Shown here piece after piece: positions 1 to 5,887 of a stretch of 7,248 nucleotides of DNA (its first letter is position 1; the number at the start of each line of letters is the position of its first letter). The notes under the pieces were generated by a model. It worked only from the letters and a program-made list of their open reading frames with translations, was not told where the DNA came from and ran no database searches. This DNA comes from Promethearchaeota archaeon (lineage in GTDB: Archaea; Asgardarchaeota; Lokiarchaeia; Sigyniarchaeales; SOKP01): assembly GCA_030605895.1 (NCBI GenBank), contig JAUWHL010000137.1, positions 1 to 7,248 of the forward strand, written 5' to 3'. Position numbers and translations under genes: made by a program.

Positions 1-128
1 ACTACAGTAGTGTGCCCTTCTGAATCACGAAAAAATTTGTGAGAACCTTTTTGCCTGATCTCTTTAAATCCACGTTTTTTAAGAATTTTGATTAATTTGT
101 CAGGAGTAATAGGATTAAGTTTCTTCAA
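1..128 (-). CDS. hicA: HicA-type toxin (mRNA interferase), 3' end beyond the window
   Basis: This is the N-terminal 42 codons of a HicA toxin, a small double-stranded-RNA-binding-fold RNase that cuts mRNA when not held by HicB. The translation has the family pattern: KLNPITPDKLIKILKKRGF, then RQKGSHKFFRDSEGHTTV. The histidine in GSHK (residue 30) matches the catalytic His of the family. HicA proteins are usually 60-85 residues, so roughly half is seen. No ATG fits; the start chosen is TTG at 126-128, which lies 6 nt after a GGAGG ribosome binding site inside hicB and gives the expected HicA N-terminus. The gene overlaps the end of hicB by 14 nt, implying translational coupling, with antitoxin made first. 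The family assignment is strong; whether the toxin is intact cannot be judged here. Confidence 0.85.
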   Translation of the reverse strand, partial: MKKLNPITPDKLIKILKKRGFKEIRQKGSHKFFRDSEGHTTV

Positions 129-342
129 AGAAAACCTCCACTTTATGAAATCCTATAAATTTAATAGTCTTATTTAATCGATCTTTATCAACTTCAAGAT
201 ATAATTCTATAGCCTCAATAATTCTTTTATTTAATTCATCTAAAGATTTCGCTTGTGTATGACAGCCCGGTAAATCAGGAACACTGCCAATATAAAATCC
301 ATCCTCATCCTGTTCTATGACAATATTAAATTCTTTTTTCAT
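115..342 (-). CDS. hicB: HicB-family antitoxin, short form without DNA-binding domain
   Basis: A 75-residue antitoxin that would bind and neutralise HicA encoded just downstream. The HicB partial RNase-H-like fold signature is clear: IEQDEDGFYIGSVPDLPGCHTQ at residues 9-30, then the helix DELNKRIIEAIELYLE. The protein ends at the strand KVEVFFEE, so the C-terminal HTH or ribbon-helix-helix domain of longer HicB proteins is missing. Autoregulation by direct DNA binding is therefore less likely, unless HicA contributes. The ATG is preceded by AAAGGG at a 6-nt gap. Gene order is antitoxin then toxin, the reverse of the classical hicA-hicB order but common among short-HicB pairs. The stop is TAA. 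Confidence 0.85.
   Translation of the reverse strand: MKKEFNIVIEQDEDGFYIGSVPDLPGCHTQAKSLDELNKRIIEAIELYLEVDKDRLNKTIKFIGFHKVEVFFEET
135..139 (-). promoter_or_regulatory. Ribosome binding site of hicA (GGAGG), inside hicB
   Basis: GGAGG read on the minus strand, 6 nt before the TTG at 128-126. It lies within the last codons of hicB and supports the unusual TTG start and coupled translation of the toxin. Confidence 0.6.
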
Positions 343-348
343 TAGGTT

Positions 349-372
349 CCCTTTTATTTAATTTTAAACCTT
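349..372 (-). promoter_or_regulatory. Candidate TATA element plus AAAGGG upstream of hicB
   Basis: On the minus strand, AAGGTTTAAAAT (372-361) is followed by AAAGGG (354-349) and, 6 nt later, the hicB ATG. TTTAAAAT resembles an archaeal TATA box; its distance from the ATG would give a leaderless or very short-leader transcript. The same 12-mer faces the opposite gene at 530-541. Inference from sequence only. Confidence 0.4.
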
Positions 373-529
373 AAAACTAATCTATTTTAATCATCTAATA
401 GTAATAGTGCTTAATATTTTTATTTGTTAATTCTATTATTTTTTACTTAGGTCAATTAGGAATTAAAAAAGTAAAATTCTTTTAATTCATATACTATTAA
501 TAAAATTTTATTTGATCAGATTAATAATA

Positions 530-550
530 AAGGTTTAAAATATCAAAGGG
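530..550 (+). promoter_or_regulatory. Candidate TATA element plus AAAGGG upstream of the acylase gene
   Basis: AAGGTTTAAAAT (530-541) is followed by AAAGGG (545-550) and, 7 nt later, the ATG at 558. It is an exact inverted copy of the element before hicB, so the divergent genes share promoter- or operator-like sequence. The remaining 343-557 interval is very AT-rich and shows no gene. Confidence 0.4.
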
Positions 551-557
551 TTGAAAA

Positions 558-1328
558 ATGGAAGAATTACTTAATATTGCTAAAAATGCGTTCCCACCTG
601 TATCAGGATCTGAAAAAGTAAAGGGAATTCAAGAAGAGGTTGAAATTTTATGGGATAATTGGGGAATCCCACATGTTTATGCAAAATCATTAGATGATGC
701 GTATTTTGCTCAGGGGTATCTTCATTCACGACATAGATTGTGGCAAATGGAAACGTTTAGACGTTTAATATCTGGTGAATTATCAGAACTAACGGGAGAA
801 GCAACACTTTTGAGTGATAAATATTATAGAACACTTGGATTACATCGGTTAGCAAAAAAATGTGTATCAAATTTAGAAAAGAATAAAAAATCAGAAGAAT
901 ATCATTGGATAAATGCTTATGTAAATGGTGTAAACGTGGGTATAAAAGAAGCTGAGAAAAATCCCCCAATTGAATTTTCAATCTTAAATATTAAACCCCG
1001 TGAATGGTTAATTGAAGATTCCTTTAAAATAATTAGTATGATTGAATGGAATTTAAGTAGTTGGAACTTTCCTTTAGAAGTAATCCGTGAACATTTAATA
1101 ATTAAATTAGGACTTGCAAAAGCTAAACAGTTCATACCTTTTTTTTCAGAGACATACGTCAAGGGATCTATGGGTAGTAATGCGTGGGCTGTTAGTCCCA
1201 ATAAATCTGAATCTGGAGCAGTATTATTAGCAAACGATCCACATCTTGCTCTTACACATCCGGCATTATGGTTTTTAATACATCTAAATTGTCCAGAATT
1301 AAATGTAATAGGGACTTCGCTTCCGTGA
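558..1328 (+). CDS. Penicillin acylase family Ntn hydrolase, N-terminal part, ended by in-frame TGA
   Basis: First 256 codons of a penicillin-acylase/AHL-acylase-type amidase, an enzyme that hydrolyses an N-acyl bond after autocatalytic cleavage of its precursor. Alpha-chain signatures are plain: WDNWGIPHVYA (32-42), AQGYLHSRHRLWQMETFRR (51-69), GELSELTG. The expected autoprocessing site is at GSNAW: Ser207 (codon 1176-1178) would be residue 1 of the beta chain and the nucleophile, followed by LLANDPHL (223-230). Translation stops at a TGA after SLP, 49 residues beyond the nucleophile. The next codons in the same frame read LP then MIVIGHNENIAWG, so the family's PGLP has lost its Gly codon (GGA to TGA is one base). 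The N-terminus has no signal peptide, unlike periplasmic bacterial relatives, suggesting a cytoplasmic enzyme. Substrate is unknown. It is probably a disrupted gene, or carries a sequencing error; recoding is the less likely alternative. Confidence 0.85.
   Translation: MEELLNIAKNAFPPVSGSEKVKGIQEEVEILWDNWGIPHVYAKSLDDAYFAQGYLHSRHRLWQMETFRRLISGELSELTGEATLLSDKYYRTLGLHRLAKKCVSNLEKNKKSEEYHWINAYVNGVNVGIKEAEKNPPIEFSILNIKPREWLIEDSFKIISMIEWNLSSWNFPLEVIREHLIIKLGLAKAKQFIPFFSETYVKGSMGSNAWAVSPNKSESGAVLLANDPHLALTHPALWFLIHLNCPELNVIGTSLP
1326..1328 (+). other. In-frame TGA interrupting the acylase gene
   Basis: The reading frame is identical on both sides (558, 1326 and 1335 are all in phase), so this is a nonsense codon, not a frameshift. 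It sits where the family motif P-G-x-P carries glycine, one base from GGA. The complete genes whose ends are visible here stop with TAA or TAG, none with TGA, and none of the other genes contains an internal TGA. Wholesale reassignment of TGA is therefore not supported. Confidence 0.8.
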
Positions 1329-1334
1329 TTACCT

Positions 1335-2801
1335 ATGATTGTTATAGGGCATAATGAAAATATAGCTTGGGGTTTAACCAATGTAACTGCCGATACAATA
1401 GACTTATTTGAATTGGAGGTAAATCCCGAGAATCAAAACCAATATAAATATAATGGAGATTGGATAGATTTTGAAGTTATTGAAGAACAAATAACAGTAC
1501 AAAATAAATCTGAACCAATAGTGCATAAGGTTTTAATATCGAAATTTGGTCCAGTTGTGGAATATTTTGATAAGAATCAAAGATATTACAAGTTTAATCT
1601 CCCAGGTAAATATGCATTACAGTGGTCAAGTTTTAAACCAGAACTCCAGAACACTATAACTGGCTTTGTAAAGATAAATAAAGCTTTTAATTGGGAGAGT
1701 TTCAGAGATGGAATAAAGCATTTAACCATTAATCCTCAAAACTTTATTTATGGTGACGTAAAAGGGAATATTGGCCATCAACATGGTGGCAGAATTCCTA
1801 TAAGAAACTATGGAGATGGTGCTACGATAACTCCTGGTACAGATGAAAAATTTAATTGGAAGAGTTTATCATCCTTTGATCAATTATTCGCACTCTATAA
1901 TCCTAAGGATAGTTTTGTTTATACCGCGAATTTTAATGAAGATAAGGCTCCAAATGGACTATTGATAGCACAAGATAGGATAGAACCTTACAGACAAATT
2001 AGATTAAAAAAGCTAATGCAATCAAAAGAAAAATTCTCAATCGAAGATTTTAAGAAATTTCAACTTGATAGATACACTGAAGAAGCTGCCGAATTATTAC
2101 CCATTATGTTAAAACATCTAAAATCTGCCAAAAAATCAGGGGAATACTCGAATTTTATATCAATTCTTGAAGAATGGGATTACCATTTAACTAAAAATAG
2201 TATTGCTGGAACCATTTTTAAAATATGGCATCAAGAGACACTAGAATTCATTCTAACACCTTTAGTTGGTGTAGAAATACTGAAATTGTTTTATGAGAGT
2301 CGTCCCTTTAATCTAAAGAGAATTATCGACTCATACCATGAAGATGTAGATGAACTAGAAGATATACTGCTTAATTCATTTAAAAATACAATTGATTTTC
2401 TAACAGACAAATTATCATCTGATTATAAAAAATGGCAGTGGGGTAATCTACATAAACTTACTCTTACTCATCCATTTTCGCTTGTTAATAAAGATGCCAA
2501 GGTATTAAATGCAGGACCTTTTAAACTTGGTGGAGATGGAAATACACTTAATAATGGATCTTATGATCGCTTAAGCAATTATAATGTTATTGTAGGACCT
2601 TCTTATCGCCAAATACACGACTTATCCAATTGGGATAAATCAATTGGTGCTTTACCGGGAGGACAATCAGGTTTACCGTTCCATAAACATTACAAAGATT
2701 TAATAAAATTATGGGTAAAAGGCACTTATATTCCCTATTTATTTAGCCGAAAAGCGATTTCAGATAACTTAGAAGGAATTTTCAAATTAATACCAATATA
2801 A
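1335..2801 (+). CDS. Penicillin acylase family Ntn hydrolase, C-terminal part (beta chain remainder)
   Basis: Continuation of the acylase in the same frame after the TGA. Read through, the whole protein would be about 747 residues, normal for the family. Beta-chain signatures seen, numbered from the ATG at 1335: IGHNENIAWGLTN (4-16), GDVKGNIGHQHGGRIPIR (140-157), YTANFNEDKAPNG (196-208) followed by IEPYRQIRLKKLM, GGDGNTLNNGSY near the last fifth, and GGQSGLPFHKHYKDLIKLW near the end. Asn199 in TANF aligns with the conserved asparagine of the oxyanion region. This piece lacks the nucleophile Ser and cannot be an active Ntn hydrolase alone. The ATG has no ribosome binding site; only reinitiation from the stop 6 nt upstream could produce it. 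The downstream sequence has not accumulated further stops or frameshifts, so the lesion is recent or artefactual. Confidence 0.85.
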   Translation: MIVIGHNENIAWGLTNVTADTIDLFELEVNPENQNQYKYNGDWIDFEVIEEQITVQNKSEPIVHKVLISKFGPVVEYFDKNQRYYKFNLPGKYALQWSSFKPELQNTITGFVKINKAFNWESFRDGIKHLTINPQNFIYGDVKGNIGHQHGGRIPIRNYGDGATITPGTDEKFNWKSLSSFDQLFALYNPKDSFVYTANFNEDKAPNGLLIAQDRIEPYRQIRLKKLMQSKEKFSIEDFKKFQLDRYTEEAAELLPIMLKHLKSAKKSGEYSNFISILEEWDYHLTKNSIAGTIFKIWHQETLEFILTPLVGVEILKLFYESRPFNLKRIIDSYHEDVDELEDILLNSFKNTIDFLTDKLSSDYKKWQWGNLHKLTLTHPFSLVNKDAKVLNAGPFKLGGDGNTLNNGSYDRLSNYNVIVGPSYRQIHDLSNWDKSIGALPGGQSGLPFHKHYKDLIKLWVKGTYIPYLFSRKAISDNLEGIFKLIPI

Positions 2802-2806
2802 AAAAA

Positions 2807-2844
2807 AAATTAAATAAATAAAAATAATTTAATTTATCTTTTTT
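2807..2844. terminator. Candidate bidirectional terminator between convergent genes
   Basis: A 9-bp perfect AT-only inverted repeat (2807-2815 with 2827-2835, 11-nt loop) is flanked by nine A on the left and six T on the right (2839-2844). Each strand would thus have a hairpin followed by a T run, for the acylase (+) and the dehydrogenase (-), which are only 41 bp apart. In archaea the T run is probably the important part. Confidence 0.4.
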
Positions 2845-4141
2845 ATGAAACGGACATTTTAAATAGTGTTCTTAGGCTCAAACTCATGATATATTGCTGG
2901 ATTTGTCTCGAACCACCGAGAATTTCCTGAATTCGTGAAATATTCATGTAATCATGCATTAACGTATTATCACATAATCCAGCACCCCCCATAAGGTTAG
3001 CAGATTCATAACATACTTCTTTTGAGAGAGCTGTAGCTTGATATTTAAACTGAGAGGCACTTGCTACCATCGCTTGAGAAATATTGCGCGGTATATTTCC
3101 TTCAAATTTGATAAACTTCTCATCGAAGCTTTCACAAAACTTTAAAAGCCCAATTGTTAAATTCGTTGTTTTCGCCCATAAATCTGCCAATAGGAATCCA
3201 ACTCCTTGAAACTTAAGGATTTCTTGTTGAAACTGTATTCTTAAATTTGCATAAATTACAGCATGCGAAAGAGCTCCCCAGCATTGTGAAATAGCTCCAC
3301 AAGCAATTGCGATTCTTTCGGGTACTAGTCCTTCAAAGAGATATTCTCGTCCTTTCCCGATTCCTCCAAGTACATATTCTTTTGGCACTCGTAGATTTTC
3401 TAATTTTTCTTTTCCTATAAAAACCTTGGGAGTCCATGGTATTCCAACTCGTTCACAACTCCATCCTTCCCACTCAGTGTTTATTAAGAATTGCGCCATC
3501 ATATTACCTTTATTTTGTTCAGCTGTTGCATAAGCAACTACCCATTTGGATTTTGGAGCGTTAGTATTAAATACCTTAGTACCATTTAATATAAAACTAC
3601 CATCCTCCTGTTCTTCGCATATGGTTAACATATGAACCGCATCTGAACCTCTTTCTGGCTCAGTAATAAGAATTGCACCTGGTGTTTTTCCAGTCACTAA
3701 CTCTTTCAAAGCATCAAGCCTTTCAGGGATATTCTCATGATGCTCATGAATTGGATTAATTGCTAAAACTGTCGCCCCACCTGCCATAGAAAATTGAGGA
3801 TCAAAACTATCGATTGCAATTGTTCGCATTAAATCAGCAGTTAATCCCCACTCAGGATAATTTAGATCAACCTCTTTAAACGCATGTTGTCGAGTGATGT
3901 ATCCTTCCGCTCCAAATGCAGGAATCCAGGCATATGCATCTTCGTCTGATCTGTGTGTAATTTCGTTTTTCTTCTCAAATCTTAAACAAAAACGCTGAAC
4001 TTTCCGTAAGAAATTAAATTCTTCCTGAGACAAAATTGCTGTTAAATTATTGTTAATAAAGGCATATCTATTCTTAAGACATAATTTATCCAAAATCTCG
4101 TCATTAATTACTTGGGTATCAAATTTTTGCTTTTCAGTCAT
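2843..4141 (-). CDS. Acyl-CoA dehydrogenase family flavoprotein (paralogue 1)
   Basis: A 432-residue acyl-CoA dehydrogenase, an FAD enzyme that forms an alpha-beta double bond in acyl-CoA and passes electrons to an acceptor such as ETF. Family marks: middle-domain ITEPERGSDAVHM (159-171) followed by FILNGTKVFNTNAPKSKW, the helix with PERIAIA (274-280), and C-terminal MGGAGLCDNTLMHDY, then IQEILGGSRQIQQYIM. The usual C-terminal catalytic Glu (YEGT) is Gly409 here, while Glu275 in PER sits where isovaleryl- and long-chain dehydrogenases carry the base. It is about 50 residues longer than the usual 380, with an N-terminal stretch starting FDTQVINDEIL shared with its neighbour. An HxHHEN cluster (132-137) replaces the common middle-domain linker. 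GTGAT (4154-4150) 8 nt before the ATG is a good ribosome binding site. Chain-length specificity cannot be read from this. Confidence 0.88.
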   Translation of the reverse strand: MTEKQKFDTQVINDEILDKLCLKNRYAFINNNLTAILSQEEFNFLRKVQRFCLRFEKKNEITHRSDEDAYAWIPAFGAEGYITRQHAFKEVDLNYPEWGLTADLMRTIAIDSFDPQFSMAGGATVLAINPIHEHHENIPERLDALKELVTGKTPGAILITEPERGSDAVHMLTICEEQEDGSFILNGTKVFNTNAPKSKWVVAYATAEQNKGNMMAQFLINTEWEGWSCERVGIPWTPKVFIGKEKLENLRVPKEYVLGGIGKGREYLFEGLVPERIAIACGAISQCWGALSHAVIYANLRIQFQQEILKFQGVGFLLADLWAKTTNLTIGLLKFCESFDEKFIKFEGNIPRNISQAMVASASQFKYQATALSKEVCYESANLMGGAGLCDNTLMHDYMNISRIQEILGGSRQIQQYIMSLSLRTLFKMSVS

Positions 4142-4271
4142 TTTTATTCATCACTTTATTTGATTAATATAATTCTTATTTTTTCAAAATAGAATTTTAT
4201 TTTAAATATAACTTAATATTCCATAATAAGGTTTGTTCAAATTCTATAAATAACTTTATTTTCAAGAAGCT

Positions 4272-4286
4272 GAAAAAAAATATAAT
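4272..4286 (+). promoter_or_regulatory. Candidate BRE/TATA element of the plus-strand dehydrogenase
   Basis: GAAAAAAAATATAAT, about 52 nt before the ATG at 4339. An almost identical element (GAAAAAAAATATATAAT) precedes the surface-protein gene at 5824. The placement fits a short leader. The 197-bp interval between the head-to-head dehydrogenases must hold both promoters; the minus-strand one is not clear. Confidence 0.4.
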
Positions 4287-4338
4287 TGAAAAGAAATTTT
4301 ATTAAAATTATAGAATATAATAATGGAAGTATATTAAA

Positions 4339-5625
4339 ATGAAAAAACGATTTGAAACTCAAGTAATTAATGATGAGATTCTTGAAAAATTAAATCTTGT
4401 CAATAGGTATAATTTTCTTAATGAAAATCTATCTCCAATTCTTACTGAAAATCAGTTCGCCTTTCTTAAAGAAGTTCAAGGCTTTTGCCTAAAATTCGAA
4501 GAAGAGAATGATATAACCCATGGACCGAATGAAGATATATACAATTGGTATCCTGCTTTTGGAAACCAAGGTTATATCACTCGTCAATATGATTATAACT
4601 GCATTGATTTGAACTATAAAGAATGTGGAATGGCTATGGATTTTATGAGAATATTAGCACTTGACTTTTTTGATCCTCAATTTACTATGGGAAGCGGCGC
4701 TACGGTTATTTGTATTAATCCCATTCATGACCATCATGAAAATATTCCCGTAAGGCTTAATGCATTAAAGGAGTTAGTGACTGGACAAACTACTGGTTGT
4801 TTATTGATTACAGAACCTGAAAGGGGATCTGATGCAGTTCATATGTTAACAACCTGTGATGAGCAGGAAGATGGAAGCTTTATCTTAAATGGAACAAAGA
4901 TTTTTAATACTAACGCTCCTAAATCAAAGTGGGCAGTCGGGTATGCTACCGCAGAGAAAAACAATGGTAACTTAATGGGACAGTTTCTTATCAACACATC
5001 ATGGGATGGATGGAATTGTGAACGTATTGGTATCCCATGGGTCTCAAAATTATACCTTGGCAAGGAAAAATTAGAAAATCTACGAGTTCCAAAGGAATAC
5101 GTGCTTGGTGGTATTGGTAAAGGAAGAGAGCATCTTTTTGAGGGATTGATCCCTGAGAGGATCTCAATTGCAGTGAGAGGTGTAAGTGAATGTTGGGGTG
5201 CATTAGCACATGCAATTATTTATGCTAACATGAGAAAGCAATTTGATAAGGAGATTCTGCTCTTCCAAGGAGTAGGATTTACATTAACCGATCTTTGGGC
5301 AAAAACAACGGCACTTACCCATGGAATTTTAAAATTCTGTGAAATGTATGATGAAAAAATGCTAAAATATGAAGGGAAATTGCCTGAAAACATATCGCGA
5401 GCAATGGTTGCCTTAGGAAGTCAATATAAATACAATTGTGCTTTGCTTTCTAAAAATGTATGTTATGAAGCTGCTAACATTATGGGAGGCGCAGGTCTAT
5501 GTGATAATACATTGATGCAAGACTATATAAATATTTCACGAATTCAAGAAATTATTGGGGGTTCGAGACAAATACAACAATTTATTATGTCAAGAAACTT
5601 AAGAAATCAATTTAAAAGTTTATAA
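4339..5625 (+). CDS. Acyl-CoA dehydrogenase family flavoprotein (paralogue 2)
   Basis: A 428-residue paralogue of the minus-strand dehydrogenase, alike along the whole length (roughly two thirds identical by eye), with the same extended N-terminus beginning FETQVINDEIL. It should catalyse FAD-dependent alpha-beta desaturation of an acyl-CoA. Seen: HDHHENIP (130-137), LITEPERGSDAVHML (156-170), FILNGTKIFNTNAPKSKW (181-198), PERISIA (272-278), MGGAGLCDNTLMQDY (382-396) and IQEIIGGSRQIQQFIM (402-417). As in its neighbour, the YEGT-type Glu is Gly407 and Glu273 is the likely base. The pair are divergently transcribed, so they are separate units and may serve different chain lengths or conditions. 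No ETF, thiolase or hydratase gene is adjacent. The ribosome binding site is weak (GGAAG, 11 nt before the ATG). Its last 14 codons recur at 7013-7055. Confidence 0.88.
   Translation: MKKRFETQVINDEILEKLNLVNRYNFLNENLSPILTENQFAFLKEVQGFCLKFEEENDITHGPNEDIYNWYPAFGNQGYITRQYDYNCIDLNYKECGMAMDFMRILALDFFDPQFTMGSGATVICINPIHDHHENIPVRLNALKELVTGQTTGCLLITEPERGSDAVHMLTTCDEQEDGSFILNGTKIFNTNAPKSKWAVGYATAEKNNGNLMGQFLINTSWDGWNCERIGIPWVSKLYLGKEKLENLRVPKEYVLGGIGKGREHLFEGLIPERISIAVRGVSECWGALAHAIIYANMRKQFDKEILLFQGVGFTLTDLWAKTTALTHGILKFCEMYDEKMLKYEGKLPENISRAMVALGSQYKYNCALLSKNVCYEAANIMGGAGLCDNTLMQDYINISRIQEIIGGSRQIQQFIMSRNLRNQFKSL
5560..5602 (+). repeat. 43-bp direct repeat, left copy (dehydrogenase 3' end)
   Basis: Matches 7013-7055 with a single mismatch (T5581 versus A7034). 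It encodes GSRQIQQFIMSRNL of the intact dehydrogenase. Weaker similarity continues downstream in both copies (AAATAAATAGAA...AACAAAATAAA and the small minus-strand gene). Confidence 0.85.
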
Positions 5626-5695
5626 AGATCGAATAAGAAATCAGAATAAATAAATAGAACAAAATAAAGGTTTTTAATTTAGATATCCGAATGTT

Positions 5696-5802
5696 TTATT
5701 CTTCTTTTTTTCTCATCATTTCCCCTATTTCATTTTCGGACACACTCTAATTTTTTCTTTGATGGCTTTTATCTTTTTCTTTATTTCGCAATTAACGCAA
5801 AT
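5696..5802 (-). pseudogene. Frameshifted, 5'-truncated relic of a small CxxC/coiled-coil gene
   Basis: Read on the minus strand, two frames together match the C-terminal part of the gene at about 7112-7248. One frame gives CVNCEIKKKIKAIKEKI, compared with CATCKTNEKIKALEQKI in the other copy. The other frame gives SENEIGEMMRKKEE then TAA, compared with LENKVEELTGEEEEEE then TAA. A single small indel between them breaks the reading frame. Upstream of the first Cys the similarity ends and an in-frame stop appears at 5818-5820, next to the promoter of the surface-protein gene. So only about 35 codons survive and no functional product is expected. It lies tail-to-tail with the complete dehydrogenase, the same arrangement as in the right-hand copy. 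Confidence 0.65.
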
Positions 5803-5823
5803 TAGTTTAAATATTTGTTAATA

Positions 5824-5840
5824 AGAAAAAAAATATATAA
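5824..5840 (+). promoter_or_regulatory. Candidate BRE/TATA element of the surface-protein gene
   Basis: GAAAAAAAATATATAA lies about 48 nt before the ATG at 5888. An A-rich BRE-like stretch followed by AAATATATAA is a good archaeal promoter match, and it is nearly identical to the element at 4272-4286. Confidence 0.45.
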
Positions 5841-5875
5841 TCGACATGGTAATAATATATTAAAGTTTTTTTTTT

Positions 5876-5882
5876 AAGGTGA
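5876..5882 (+). promoter_or_regulatory. Ribosome binding site AAGGTGA deciding the start at 5888
   Basis: AAGGTGA matches the archaeal anti-SD (16S 3' end) and stands 5 nt before the ATG at 5888. The in-frame GTG at 5879 is part of this motif, so it is unlikely to be the start. Confidence 0.6.
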
Positions 5883-5887
5883 ATTCA

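Noticed and set aside
343..557. A small gene or RNA in the AT-rich divergent interval
   Set aside because: No frame with a plausible start and ribosome binding site, and no GC-rich structured segment, is visible.
1326..1328. TGA as selenocysteine codon or reassigned glycine codon
   Set aside because: The family has Gly here, not Cys, and the short downstream intergenic region has only an AT-only hairpin, not a SECIS-like GC stem. Other genes in the window contain no internal TGA and use GGN for Gly, so a changed code is not supported.
917..1381. 154-codon minus-strand open frame opposite the acylase
   Set aside because: It lies wholly antisense to well-conserved acylase codons and shows no family motif. 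The same applies to shorter antisense frames at 757-981, 4839-5063 and 4991-5215.
5879..5887. GTG at 5879 as start of the surface protein
   Set aside because: The GTG is itself part of the AAGGTGA ribosome binding site that serves the ATG at 5888, and the signal peptide begins naturally from that ATG.
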